From NCBI GenBank assembly GCA_003508835.1, contig PUFA01000285.1, forward strand, positions 310,001 to 374,000: 64,000 nt of DNA, in the 5' to 3' direction. Origin of the DNA: Eonycteris spelaea. Its lineage: Eukaryota > Chordata > Mammalia > Chiroptera > Pteropodidae. Below, piece by piece: positions 1 to 11,934 of the stretch. The position numbers and the translations under genes are program-made. The first letter of the stretch is position 1; each line of letters opens with the position of its first letter. The notes under the pieces are model-generated. The model was not told the DNA's origin. It made no database searches and saw only the letters and a list, made by a program, of their open reading frames with translations.

Positions 1-1239
1 TAATTTAAGGAGTCTGTGCGACAAAATTAAATGTAACAATGTCATAGGGGTACCTGAAGGAGAAGAGGGAGAACAAGAAGTTGAAAATCTATTTGAAGAA
101 ATAATGATGAAAAACTTCCCTAATTTGGTGAGGAAATAGACATACAATCCCAGGAAGCTCAGAGAATCCCCCAAAAAGATGAACCTTAAGAGCCCCACAC
201 CAAGACACATCACAATTAAAATGCCAAAGGTTAAATACAAAGAGAGAAAATCTTAAAAGCAGCAAGAGAAAAGCAGTTAGTTATCTACAAGGGAGCACCA
301 TAAGACTGGCAGCTTATTTCTCAAAAGAAACTATGCAGGACAGAAGGGCTTGGCACCAAATATTCAATGTGATGAAAACCCAGGATCTATAACCAAGAAT
401 GCTTTATCCAGCAAAGCTATCATTTAGAGTCAAAGGACAGATAAAGAGCTCCCCAGACAGATAAAAAAGCTAAAGGAATTTATCAACACCAAACCAGTAT
501 TACAGAAAATTTTGGAGCAACTTCTTTGAGAAGAAAAAACATGTATCAAATACATGAATAAAGAATGGTAATAACTACATATAAACAAGTACCTCAAATG
601 GAAAAGAATTAAGTGCTCCATCTAAAAGGCAGGGTGACTGAATAGATAAGAAAAAAAGACCCCCTACCTATGTTGCCTACAAGAGACTCTTTTCAGATTA
701 AAAGAAACACACAGACTAAAAGGAAGGGGATGAGAGAAGATACTGCCTTGATGGATCTAGAGGATATTGCGCTGAATGAAGTAAGTCAGATAGAAAAGAC
801 AAATACTGCATATTTTCATGTACATGTGGAATCTAAAGAACAAAATAACAACAGTAAAGACAGAAACCAACTCCTAGATACAGAGGATATTTTGAGTGCT
901 ACTAGATGGGAGGGTGATTGGGGGGACAGTGAAAAAGGGCAAAGGGATTAAGAAGTACAATTGGATAGTTACAAAATAGTCATGGAGATATAAAGTGTAG
1001 CATAAGGAAAATAGCCAACAATGTTGTTACCAATATGTAAAGGGGAAGGGGTACTAGATTTAGTGGGGTTATCATTTTGTGAGTTATATAGATATCTAAT
1101 CATTATGCTGTACAACTGAAACTAATTTATTATTGTATACCAACTATAATTGACAAAACGCATTGAATTGTACAATGTAAATATGAATAACTAATTGTCT
1201 ATTATATTTCAATAATACTGTAAAAAAACAAACAAACAA
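1..1239 (+). mobile_element. HAL1 (half-L1) retrotransposon, 3' half
   Basis: This runs in from outside the window. Positions 1-530 resemble the C-terminal part of a LINE-1-type ORF1 (RNA-binding chaperone), broken by stops and frameshifts. From about 530 it is L1-like 3' UTR, ending in an A-rich tail with (CAAA) units near 1220-1239. The 3' UTR follows ORF1 directly, with no room for a reverse transcriptase ORF2. That is the layout of HAL1, which depends on L1 for mobilisation. The same ORF1 end is recognisable on the other strand at about 18170-18650. The open frame at 670-951 is 3' UTR and not a gene. Confidence 0.7.
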
Positions 1240-1574
1240 ACTTGATAGAGAGAAGGATATGAAATGATTTGTGCTTCAGAACTCCGCCAAGGAACATGAT
1301 GGAGGCGGGTAAATGAAAGGGTACCAGCCTTTAGAGAATGGCCTCCCAGAAGCCTCATCATGGTGATCAGAAAGCTGCTTTTGAGAAGGGTGCACACACC
1401 CTCTCAGCCTTCTCGTAGGTGAGCAGAGGAGGAAGCAGCACCTTGGGCTGGAAAAGGGCCTTCTCACAGCAGGGCCAGCATTCAAATCATCGTACTCCAG
1501 GATTCCTCTACCGTAGAGGATACCTTTTTTTGGTCTTCTGTGCTAATTGTTTGCCTTTCAGTGAATTGGTATTG

Positions 1575-2240
1575 ACAGTATACCCATTCTTTTTAAAATT
1601 AGATAAGTATATAAAGTGAAAGTAACAAATGTATACATTGTTTTTAAAAATTAGACAGTATAGAAATATATTTTATATAAAGTTCTAGTCTTCACTTTCC
1701 TACTGCCATACACACTGCCACCCCCCTCCTGGCTCCTCAGAGGTAACCCCAACAGCTACTTAATGTGGGGTCTTTGTTCCATGAAGTTTCTTTTGTATAA
1801 TGGGATCCTACTCTAAGTTTCATTTTACAATTTGCTTTTGTCATGCCATTGTATATTTTGGAGATCTTTCCATGGCAGCATATTTCAGTCTACCTCATTG
1901 TGCATAGCATTCTACCAAGTGGATATGCAATTATATAGCCATTCTCTTACTGGGAGACAGTGAGATTTTGCTTATTTATTTGTTGTCCTCATAAACAATG
2001 CTGTGGCAATATATCTTTGTACACTTATACATTTCTATGGTTTAGATTCCTAGAAGTAAAAACTTGGGTCAGACTATATAGGAGCGTTTAAAACTTTTAT
2101 AGAGACTTCCAAATTGCCTTCTAAGAGGGGGTCCTGCATTAGACTCTCACCAACAGATCCCAGAGTACCTGTTTTCCGTACACTCTCATCAGTGCTAGCT
2201 GTCTGACATTTCTGCACATCTAAGGAGTAAAAAGGCATTT
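1575..2240 (-). mobile_element. Old L1 3'-end fragment
   Basis: Diverged LINE-1 3' sequence read on the minus strand. Recognisable landmarks on the plus strand are the 'ggagatctttccat' block near 1859, the 'aacaatgctgtggcaa' block near 1995 and the 'ttcctagaagt' block near 2047. All are typical of the inverted end of mammalian L1M elements. There is no open frame. The ends are approximate and the subfamily is not assigned. Confidence 0.55.
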
Positions 2241-2337
2241 GGTTGGTGGCAGTCTATATTCCCTAATGGGAAACCATCTTTGAGACCTGTGGATTAAAGC
2301 TTGCTGCTATTGGCTAACTTCCTAAAGTACTTGTGTT

Positions 2338-2391
2338 ACTACTATAAATTGAAAACTAGTTTCACTTGGCATTAATCTAAAGTAACATAAA
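2338..2391 (+). repeat. 54-bp direct repeat, copy 1
   Basis: A 54-bp block beginning ACTACTATAAATTGAAAA recurs at 3646-3699 in the same orientation with only two mismatches (AC-TAG against AT-CAG near the middle). This copy abuts the T-rich tail side of the hybrid SINE that starts at about 2401. I do not recognise it as part of a named repeat family. Confidence 0.85.
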
Positions 2392-2400
2392 ACTAGTAGC

Positions 2401-2661
2401 TCACTTATTTATTATTTATTTATTTATTTATTTATTTATTATTTATTTATTATTTATGCCTACAGCACCTGGTCTTCCTAGGTGGTCTCCCATCCAAGTA
2501 CTAACCAGGCCCAACCCCACTTTAGCTTCCGAGATCAGACATTGGGCTTGTTCAGGGTGGCATGGCCATAGACCATGGACTGTGGCTCCACTGGGGCACA
2601 AACCCAGGACCTTCTGCATGTAAAGCAGACATGCTAACCGTTACACTATGGAACCACGTCC
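2401..2661 (-). mobile_element. Hybrid tRNA/5S rRNA SINE (MEG-TR-like)
   Basis: Read on the minus strand, this element starts at 2661. Positions 2655-2583 match tRNA-Val(UAC): GGTTCCATAGTGTAACGGTT, anticodon-loop region TGCTTTACATGCA, and T-arm GGTCCTGGGTTTG. Positions 2573-2458 match nearly the whole 5S rRNA, including CTGATCTCGGAAGCTAA, GGCCTGGTTAGTACTTGGAT and the end GGTGCTGTAGGC. A TAAA/TAA-rich tail fills 2457-2401. Both halves carry RNA polymerase III internal promoters (tRNA A and B boxes, and the 5S internal control region). SINEs of this composition were described as MEG-TR from fruit bats, which is the main clue to the host. No clear target-site duplication is visible. The family name is from memory. 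Confidence 0.92.
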
Positions 2662-3204
2662 ATAACTTGCTTTTTGACTTGAGCACCACATTCATGAGGA
2701 AATGCAGAGTAGACAATGCCCACTGGTGAACTTCAGAGATGTACTTTTCCTCCTATATCTTTGGCTTCCCTCTTCCCTGTGCCAGGCCAGATATACTTTT
2801 CTTGTTGAAAGCTTTTTGCCTAAGAACCTTTTTGGTAACCATTTCCCAGTTGGCTTTCATATGAAATACATGAGTACCTCATTTCTTTTTCCCATCTGCC
2901 TGCCAGCTGTGAGTGAACCACATCTTTCTATTGTTGCTCCAGGATAGCGACCTTTGGTGCTCAAACTCACACTCCCTGCATGTTACTGGTGACTTGTTAG
3001 CCTTGAGAATCCACAGGATCTCCCTCCTTGTCTCTAACCCAGTGATATAAACTGAGAACAGGCGTTTTGTACGTCCCTTAAATAGGGTCAGAACAGAAGA
3101 GTACAGTTCGGTTCCCTCAAGTCTGGTGAGCATTCTTAGAGACTGGATTTCGGATTCAGTTCCCTACCAGAGAGCTGAAAAGGGAGCGGATGAGAGGAAA
3201 CTAC

Positions 3205-3300
3205 CGTTTAGTGGTATTATTTTCTCTAACTTACGGTGAGACTGAGCCACATGCCAGGAAGTGGCAGAGTCAAGACTTGAACCCAGGTTTTTCCCACACC
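3205..3300 (-). mobile_element. MIR SINE fragment
   Basis: The plus-strand text 'agtggcagagtcaagacttgaaccca' matches the inverted tRNA-derived head of the mammal-wide MIR element. It is short and diverged. Confidence 0.45.
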
Positions 3301-3645
3301 AAAGCTGCTACCCTTGCTCATAGGCTGGCTCCAAGCAGATCCCTGAGATAGCATCCAGATATCCTCCCCGTAGAGGTGAAGATAGACTAATGCCTCTTCC
3401 TGGTGAGCCTCCTGGGCCCATTGGCCACCTGGAAGAAGAAACTGCAGTTTCTTCTCCTTCCCTTCCCTGCCCACTTAGGCTCTGGCCTGGGTTTCCCATA
3501 TATCACTGTTTCCATTCACTCTGGGGACCACATTCATGATTTTGATATGTCCATGAGCCACCTATACTGTTATTTATAAAACATTTTCTTTATATTGACT
3601 CACTTTTTTTACTTGAGCAAATTCACTTTTAAAAGGACCATTATC

Positions 3646-3699
3646 ACTACTATAAATTGAAAATCAGTTTCACTTGGCATTAATCTAAAGTAACATAAA
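3646..3699 (+). repeat. 54-bp direct repeat, copy 2
   Basis: Second copy of the block at 2338-2391, 1308 bp downstream. It is followed by GCTAAAAAAAATAATAAAT, which looks like a short A-rich tail. The sequence before the block differs from that before copy 1, so the shared part is sharply limited on the left. Confidence 0.85.
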
Positions 3700-4223
3700 G
3701 CTAAAAAAAATAATAAATGCCATAAAATCAAAACAAGATTATTGTAGCTGGATCCCGTTGCCTTCCCCAAACCCTGGCCGAGGCCTACACCCTTGTTAGA
3801 ATAACATTCATAGTCTTGGAATGACCATACTGGGGAAGAAGCCAGGAGAACCTCAAGAGAACTGGTTCAGTGTTACTGAACACTACTTCCCTGGCCCACC
3901 TAAGGCCACCCACTGGTGGTCCACAGCCCACTCTTTGGTAAGTACTCTTATAGCTTCTGGTCACCCTGGACTGTGCTCCTTTTGGGGCACACTACCTGCC
4001 TCTGGACCTTTCCTTCTGGCCTTCACCACGATGGCTCTTTCTTCTGTTTCTCTTGTTCATGTGGTTAGATTCTGCTTCTCCTGTGAGGCAAGGCTCAAAT
4101 GCCAAACTTACTGAGACATGCCCTCTGATCAGAGCCACTATTGTCCTCACACCAGGTGTCCCAGTTGATTCCCTGGAACTTTTTCCATATAGCCATCCTG
4201 GTACAGATCAGATGGTAGAGTAG

Positions 4224-4225
<2 letters not shown>

Positions 4226-4279
<54 letters not shown>
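4226..4279 (+). repeat. (GT)27 microsatellite
   Basis: Uninterrupted GT dinucleotide repeat of 54 bp. Open frames that run through it (for example the Cys-Val repeats) are artefacts. Confidence 0.97.
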
Positions 4280-4281
<2 letters not shown>

Positions 4282-5589
4282 TGTGAGACTCTAAGCTGTG
4301 GGAAGGGGCGCTTTGTAGTGTTTATTCTCTCAGCTCAATCAGAAGCTCCTGGGTTGGGGCAGATTCTTATTAGAACTGAAGCCTGGGGATGTGCTATTCA
4401 CTGCACCAAGCTCTCTGTTCTCCAGTGCTGGATGCTCACAAAGGTTGCTGGAGAACTGGGTCTTCCTGGCAGGCATTCAGCAAACTACCACTCCCCACTC
4501 TAGAGCAGCACCTAGCACTGTGGAGAGGTGGATGTGGGGCCCCTCAGTGGCATGTGGTAAAAGCAGCTGTCTGGGGTAGAAAGTCATCTGGATGAGAAAT
4601 GAACGACATGAAGCCGCTATGAAGGGTTCCTGACACTGTTAAAGCCACGTCCTCTCTAGATGCTCTGGGACCCTGATATTCCTTGGCTTCTACCTGCTTT
4701 GGCTTTCTGGCTCCAGCTCCCCATTCGCCTGGTCTTTGGGACAGTCCCCTCCGCGTGTGGCCCCCTCTGGCATTTCAACCCCTACTTGGCACTGCCACCT
4801 TTTAATTTTGCCCACTACCCACTGTGAATAGGCCTGGGTCCATACACCGACTCCTCTCCAGAGTCATCATGCCCATACCTCATGGCCTGGCTGGTTTTGG
4901 TCTAGAGGGGCATGGCAGGGAAGTTGTGTGAGCAAGGCGAGGTGGCCAGTGGGGGAGAGAAAACCAAATACTCCCTAGGGTTCCTATTGCTCTCTATCTA
5001 TTCAGTCTACTGATCTCACTCTTTAGCAAGAAGGGGTGTATACTATAGCCTGCTCAGCAGCCCTGATGCTGATTCACTCTAAGAAAGGGTCACCTTTTTC
5101 TAATTTGCTCAAAGCTCTTTGGAACGCTGTCGCCTTTCCTTGTTGGGCTCTACATCTCCTCCAAAATAGGGACTAGGGTACATTCATCTTGGTATCCAAA
5201 GTACTCAACACTGCCAGTCTCAATGAAAGGTTGATGAATAGAATTTAATTCAATTGGTCTTTCAAAATGAAACTGTTAGACTGGGGAGTTTAATGAAAGA
5301 CAAATACTATGCTGTGATAGAAACATTTAATGTATCTGAGCTTCAGTTTCCTCAGTTATGGTTACTACATATCTCTTAGCTCAAATTGGATAATGTATAT
5401 AAAACACTTTACTTACTAAATTTTTTTTCTCTCTTAAAGATATTTCTGAAATGAATGAATTTTGAATTTGGAAGTTATGTGCTAGGAAGAGTACATATTG
5501 GCTTCCTAAGCATAGAACAAAAGTTTTTCTTTATTTTAATAGTCTGACCCCTGGTGCTACAGAAAAAATTAAAAATAAATTTCAACATG

Positions 5590-5745
5590 TGTACTTTCTG
5601 TAAAGAACAAAAGTTTTGAAATCAGACTAATTTCAGTTTCATTCTCAGTTCTGTTAACCTGTTTATATGCCTAAGCCTTCTCATGTTAAATGGAGATTCA
5701 GTCCTACTTTTTCAGGCACATTTGGGGACATTAAATGAGGTGTTT
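5590..5745 (+). mobile_element. MIR SINE
   Basis: Plus-strand MIR-like sequence running from 'tttgaaatcagac' through 'taagccttctcatgttaaatgg' to 'acattaaatgagg', the usual order of MIR central and 3' sequence. A shorter similar stretch (cagtttcctcagttatgg) lies at 5335-5400. Confidence 0.55.
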
Positions 5746-6105
5746 GCTGGGGCTGTCATACAGAATACCCCAGACTAGGGGGCTTAAACAACAGAATTTA
5801 TTTTCTCATAGTTCTGGAAGCTACAAGTCAAATATTAGTGTGTCAGCAGGTTTGGTTTTTCTTGAGGCCTCACCTTGGCTTGCAGATGGCCACCTTGCTG
5901 TGTCCTAACATGGTCTAATTTAGTTGGCATTCATCCCTGGAGTCTCTTTGTTATGTCCAAATTTCCTCCTTTTATAAGGACACCAGTCATTTTAACTTAA
6001 TCACCCCTTTAAAGAGCCTATCTCCAGACAGTCATATTCGACATATGAATTTGGTGGGCATGGAGTGTGGGTGGGGGACATAGATAATTTAGCTTATAAC
6101 ATTTG
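5745..6105 (+). mobile_element. Old eutherian interspersed repeat (family not named)
   Basis: Begins with 'ggggctgtcatacagaatacccc', continues with 'ggcttaaacaacagaatttatt', 'agttctggaagct', 'cttgcagatggccaccttgctgtgtcct', and ends near 'aacatatgaattt'-like sequence around 6040. This series is a very common ancient mammalian repeat, but I cannot assign its Repbase name with certainty. No coding potential. Confidence 0.6.
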
Positions 6106-6479
6106 CAAAACAGAGAGCTCAGTGGATGGCACCTCGTTCTTCCTATGAGTTCCTGAGTTCTTTACTATTCTGTGGCAGATTGTATTTGATGCTTTGTGTA
6201 GTTATCCTGAAGGCTGGTAGTGCTATTTGGTGTCTTCTTAACTACCAGGAACTTTCTGTTAAAATTAAACCAATGTGGTAGGCTCTCATTTAGAGATCAA
6301 AACAGGCCTCCTCAGCTCCTGGACCCACAATGCCTGCCAGCTAAAAGTCAATAACTCATTGTTCAGCAAAACCCAGGCTTGACTTTATAAAAGTTAGCAA
6401 AGGATTATGCTTTAAATGTATAAGAATCAAAATGGGAAGGAAAACTAGCAAAGTATAAACAAAAATTGAATTAGGTGAA

Positions 6480-6790
6480 ACATTATGGTAGTAAAAGAAG
6501 CCAGACACAAAAAGCCACATATTATATGATTTCATTTATATGAAATATCCAGGATAGGCCAATTTATATAGAAAGAAAGCAGATTAGTGTTGTGGGGGCC
6601 TAGGATGAATGGGAAGTGACTGCTAATGTGTACAGGGTTTCTTTTGGGGATGATGAAACATCCTGGAATTAGATAGTGTCATTGATTGCACAATTCTGTG
6701 AATATACTAAAACCCACTAAATTGTACACCTCAAAATGGTGAATTTTATGTTATGTGAATTATATCTCAATAAAGTGGTTATTAAAGAAT
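6480..6790 (+). mobile_element. L1 3' end, plus strand
   Basis: Typical L1M 3' UTR terminus. It includes 'tatatgatttcatttatatga' near 6521, 'ggaattagatagtgtcattg' near 6664, 'attgtacacctcaaaatggtg' near 6721 and a closing 'tatatctcaataaag' before a short A-rich tail. Confidence 0.75.
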
Positions 6791-8599
6791 TGAATTAGGG
6801 TGGTGGCAGGCTTATGTAAGCAGCTTTTCTTTTTTACTCTGTTCCTCAAGTTTTCCGTAATTACTTTGTTTAAGTGAAAAACACCCAGAGCACTGCATTT
6901 CATGACAATTACATGGGATCCAGTTTCAGGTGGTACTGAATTATAACCATGCAAAGAAATTCTCTGTGAAATACTAAGCAGTCACTTTTGCTCCTAAAAT
7001 ATCAACCACTGACTAAGATTTACAGGCCTATAAGTAGAGAGAAATGGGTGTGTATGTGATGAAGCTTAATGAGTTCAATCTGCTGTAATATGGGACTCCT
7101 AAAAGAAGTTCTGTCTTCTCATCAATAACAGATCTGTGCTTTGTGGCAATATTAGTTCTTTATTGTCTGATGGAGTCCAACTGGTGTCAGGCTTTGAAAT
7201 CCATGTTTATTCTGATGTGTGTGTGTTCTCTCAGAAAACTGCTAGTTCCCAGTTTGACGTTGTTTTCAATCCAATGCCAACAGATTTCTGAGCCATATAT
7301 ATATTTTTAATATATGTTAAATAATTCATCAAGGAATGTGTGTGTTGAAACATTGGTGGCTACCTCACTTCCAATTTGACTGTTTCTACCCAATTTCTAA
7401 CTGTGTTGGTCCTATAGTCAGTCTGTTTCTTGGCTAATGACATAAAATCATCTTTGAAAGGAAAGCTAAAGAATTCTGCATTACCTTTTGCCAGTTTCTG
7501 CTTTAAATCCACTGTTTGGTATTTGCAAAGGTCAGATGAGCTATTTTGGTGTCCACAGCCCTGATTAATGGAAATCCTACATTTCCATTGGCCCCCGAGG
7601 ATGAAGGATTAGTGTAGTGGCAGGCAGGCAGCGGGCAGCATCTGCTGTAATGTCAGAAGCGTGGTGTTGGGAATTGCAGGAGCATCAGGCCCATGAAAAA
7701 TGTAAGAGGAGAGAAGCTCCTCTAGCGCTAGCCCCTGTTGAGTTTTTCTCCACTTGCAATGATGCAAACATCTCCTGAAGCATTTGTTCTCCTCCGTTAA
7801 ACCTTGTTGCTAAGAATTTACTATGGAGAGCACAAGTGCCCGTTTCCTGAGAGGGCTGTGGGCCCTGTGTATGGTCTCTTGTTATGCTACCAGAAGGTTC
7901 CTCAGTTCCCTGTAAGTCAGCACATTTGTGTTTGGTTTTTCACCCCTCCTTGTAGGAGATGTCAATTTTATTCTAAGTTAAATAAAAATCGTGTTGGCTT
8001 CAGATTTTCATGAGAGAAGCAGGTGCTGGTGCACTGGGGAGAATCACTGAATATGGGATCTCTTTCCCCACCCAGGAGCAGATGGTCTGCATCAGTTAAT
8101 CTTGTGACCTTTCTTTGCTTCTAATACACCAAATCTCTGATCCCATGGATCATAAATATTCTTTAGGTTTGCAGCCATGGAAGTAAGGGGAGCGTCAGGT
8201 TGTCATTATAATTTTCCATTTGTCTGGAATCTTTGGAAGGAAACTGTTACAGCATTTTAGGCATTCATTAAGCCTCCTGTAGCCATGGGCTTTTCACACA
8301 CATGAAGGGCACTGCAGTAAGGCTGTCTCAGCCAAGGTCAGAAAGGAGCCCTCTGCTCAGCATCCTACCGTCCTCAACTGTCCATTCATGGAGGAGCCTC
8401 TCCCAGTAGTTGCTTAGTACCAGGCACCCTGCCTTTCTGCTCGGTTCCCATATTTTTTAAGTCACCAATAGTAATAATAGCCACCTTATATTCATCACCC
8501 ATTGTGTAGACAGAAAACAGTAAGGGTGGCCTTTACTACCCCAGAGCCCACATTCTTCTCAGGAGGTAGACTCACAAATGAGTGTAGTGTGAAGGTGTT

Positions 8600-9000
8600 C
8601 TGATAACAGGGGTGTGCTCTGCTGGGGCAGAGTGAGGAGATGACATCTGAGCTGGTCCTACAGGATTTTATCAGGAGGTGGGGGCGTGCTAGGAAGAGAG
8701 AATGCTAGAGAAAAGGTATATGAGGCAGCTAAACTGTAGGCTCTGGATGTCCCTGTGGGGACCTGGCAAGGGGGAGGTAGCAATGAGGGCTGATTAGTGA
8801 CAATCATCCTGAAAGTTAGGGTGAGGCATGTAGACGTTATCTGGAGTTAATTGGGGAGCTTGGGGAGGTTTTTAATGTGCAAGGGCAAGATGTGATCAGA
8901 TTTCTGTTTGGGGAAGATCATCCTGGGGCAGTGTAGGTTATTGGAGGGAGGGTAGGTTACAGGAAGGGAGACTGGTGGAAGCGATGCCAGTGGGGGCTGC
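8600..9000 (+). mobile_element. Old mammalian repeat, shared family (copy 1)
   Basis: G-rich, low-complexity-looking sequence that shares an order of phrases with 16240-16660, 41750-42430 and 54300-55290: a statement-like series around 'gatcagatttctg..ggaagatcatcctgg..cagtg'. It is a decayed dispersed repeat, family not named. The overlapping open frames are chance. Confidence 0.4.
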
Positions 9001-9484
9001 AGTAGTACTTTCAGAGGGGAGGGAGCTGAGGAGATGGAGCTCAGCCTGTGTGGCCCTTGTCCATGCATCTGCACTCACTGCTTCTTCCTTTCTCTCTTTC
9101 TTATTCCTACATTCTCCTTCAGATCATTCAAATCCTCTTTGCAGCCAAGTCATGTTTCCTTTCTAAGGGTCTTTCCTGGACTCTCCAGTTAGCAGGGCTC
9201 ATCCTAGCCCTTCACCCCTGCAGCAGTGTGGGCTGCCACCATTTGGCCCTCAGTGGAGGCTACCTTGCTTTCCCCAATCAGATTAGCAGCACTTTGGGCT
9301 CTAGAATGATGTCAGTCCCCTAGCAGAGCTGGACCATAGGGTGAGGAAGGAAAGGAGGAGGAATGCTTTAAAGTGATTATTACAGGAAACTGGAGGGGAC
9401 TCAGAATTTGGGGACAGAACACACATCAGTTTGAGACCTACCTCTACCTTATACATCCTCTAGGAGACGAGGTGATTTTTTTTT

Positions 9485-9720
9485 TTTTGCTTTTTATTAT
9501 GCAAAGCTTTGAATATAAACGAGAATAGGGAAAACAGTTTAATGAACTTCTATGTACCCATGACTCAGCTTCAGCAGTTCTCAACATCTGGGCAATCTAG
9601 TCTTGTTTCATCTCATTATCCCCCTCCCCAACGCTTCATTATTTTGAAGTGGATTCCAGACATCATATAATTTTATCCATAATTACTGAAGTATATGTCT
9701 TTAAAAGATAGGGGCTTTTA
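9485..9720 (-). mobile_element. L1 3'-end fragment
   Basis: Minus-strand L1 3' sequence. The plus-strand landmarks are a T-run, 'ctttttattatgcaaagc', 'tgtacccatgactcagcttc' and 'gattccagacatcatataatttt'. It is interrupted at its right side by the insertion at 9721-9807 and continues briefly after it. Confidence 0.65.
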
Positions 9721-9807
9721 TTTATTTATTTTAATTTAAAAAAGTAAATTAATTAATTTTTTATGGTGACATTGGTTAATGAAATCTGGTAAGTTTCAGC
9801 TGTACAT
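9721..9807 (-). mobile_element. Very short LINE/SINE 3'-end insertion with TSD (copy A)
   Basis: An 87-bp insertion flanked by a 21-bp target-site duplication with two mismatches (9700-9720 and 9808-9828, TTTAAAAGATAGGGGCTTTTA type). Read on the minus strand, the body is CAGCTGAAACTTACCAGATT followed by TCATTAACCAATGTCACCAT, then an A/T-rich tail (AAAAAATTAATTAATTTA...). The same body is inserted at 49947-50003. This is the footprint of target-primed reverse transcription of a severely 5'-truncated LINE, or of a tiny SINE. I suspect a bat L1 3' terminus. Confidence 0.75.
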
Positions 9808-9844
9808 TTTAAGAGATGGGGGCTTTTAATTGAACTGTAGGAGT

Positions 9845-10420
9845 CTGAACTAGCTGAGCCCCAGCCTCCTCATCTGTAAAATGGGAATGATGATGCCCTT
9901 ATCTCAGGGCTACTGTAAGGCTCATGAAGGCCTTTGCCAGAATCCTAACAGCTACCTTTTCTTTATGACCTGCTGTGTACCAGGCTCTATAATAGCTCTA
10001 AGAACACAACCTCAGGGGCAAACAAACCCTCAACCAACACTCACCACCACCTATGTTTTGGGGGCACATTCCTCAGTCGGAACCTCAGTCTCCTCTCATC
10101 TTTAAAAATGGGGACAGTAATAGCTCCTCATAGATTGGTTTTAAGGTTTAAATGAGACAATTTATATATTATCACAGTTCTTAATACATGGCAGCTCTTA
10201 TTATAAATATCCTTTAAATATGTATATATTATTTCTGATTCTCATAGCAATCCCACAGTGTTAGTTACTATCCTCATTTTACAAGTGAAATGACAAAGGC
10301 TTAAAACCAAAAACAAATAATTTGCCTGAGGTCTTGGGGCAAATAAATTGCAGAGCCAGGTGTTTGAGCCTGGGTCTGATGGCCCCTAAGGCCCCACCTT
10401 CATTACAGCTAATTCTTTAT
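9845..10420. mobile_element. Cluster of MIR SINEs (two plus, one minus)
   Basis: 9845-9935 reads as plus-strand MIR (ctcctcatctgtaaaatggg). 10075-10200 is another plus-strand MIR (cctcagtctcctctcatctt, then aaaatggggacagtaatag). 10220-10420 is a minus-strand MIR (tcctcattttacaagtgaaa, with 'cagagccaggtgtttgagcc' as the inverted tRNA-like head). The opposite orientations could fold as an intronic hairpin. Confidence 0.6.
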
Positions 10421-11934
10421 TGAGCTTACTCTGCAGCCTTGTGAAAAAGAACATGCTGATCTTGGGTCAGGCAGACCAAGGTCATGTGGTCCTTACCTCT
10501 CTCTGATGTTTTAAAGCCAGCGCTGGTTTTGTAGAAGCTGATGAGCTGTGTTGTAGATTTTCCCTAGACCCCTTTGTTCGTGTCTCCTGCCTTCTTCCTA
10601 CTTCTCATTCTGAGTGCTTGTTAGTGATCATCAGCACCTGCAAGGAGAGAAATAAAGAGAACAGAATGAGGAAGAAAATTAAAAAATAAAAAAATTCACA
10701 TCAGCCCCTTTGTGTTGTGTTTTAGTGGAAAAAAGGCTAAAACCCTAAGGTAAAATGAGATTCATAGGTTATCTGTGGATTTTTGTTTTCCAGTCAGTCA
10801 AGATAGTGAGGGGTAGATGGGGCTTATTTTTCTAGGAATGGAAAATTTGAAGATAATATGGCAGAGCCAGAAATCAAAACCAGGCCTGATCAACTCACTC
10901 CCTGGCTAGTCTCACTGTTCTCTAGTGCCTCTGGGGCCAGACAGGTTAGAGACCCTCAGAATACCATTCTGAAAGATCTGATCTAGTTCTGGCTTAATGG
11001 GAAGTCAACATAATCATACAAGTTCTCAACTTTTTGTCTAGCTTTTTACATATGTTTCATTTTCCTGTTGCAGTGAGGTTCTCTGTTACCCTTCTTCATA
11101 AACAAAGAAGCCAAGTAGAAAATGAGTTGTCTGTGGCCATTGGAGGGCAGAGGGGGGACTTGAATGGCATGTTTAGGCCATGACCAGTCCTATTTCTGCA
11201 CCTCTACAAAGGCCTCTGGAATGGGCTTGTCAAGTGCTTAGCAAGGCCTGGTGGGAGAAGTGACAGCAAATCTACAAGGCCCTGCTACTGAGGTGACCTT
11301 TGTCTACCTGTTAACTGGAGAAGTGGTCTCCTCTCTGGGTCTGGGCATGTTCTGGTGCCATGTCTGCACAGCCATCTTCAACCCTGTAGTTTTCCCCAAA
11401 TAAAACACTCGAACATATTTTAGGGGAAGGTTGAGTGTATAGATCTTACAGATATGATTTTCAAGCTCTGTGGAGAAGCCCCTTTTTTGGCTAGGAATGC
11501 AAAACTGATCACCTCATTGCTGGAATGACAGTCTGGCTTTCTTGGCATCCAGCCAAGAAAACAATTTGTGTGACTGACCCACATGCTTAACTAGCTAAAG
11601 CTTTGAGCTGTAATCCAGAATCTTTATTATGGAAAGCAGAGTTAAAATTGTTCCCTCAGAAACCTCATGGCTATTTATTTGAATCAGTGAGGTCACCCCA
11701 ATGACAGCTATAGTATACAGTCTTAATTAGGAACTTCATCAGAATGGCATTTCTGAGGGTCTTGAATATTATTTTTCCTTACTCCTTTCAGCCTTTGCCT
11801 TATTCCTACTCTTTGTTCAAAGAGTCACCGCTCATTTATTCCCTGACGCCTTCATCGTCCATGCTCTCCAGTAGTCACAGGGCTCTCCTGCCTATGGCAT
11901 GCCCGAGGGAGCCCAGCCTGAGGGTGAGGGAACT

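Noticed and set aside
2458..2573. 5S rRNA gene on the minus strand
   Set aside because: The 5S sequence has many substitutions, is fused to a tRNA-like head and ends in a TAAA-rich tail, so it is part of a SINE.
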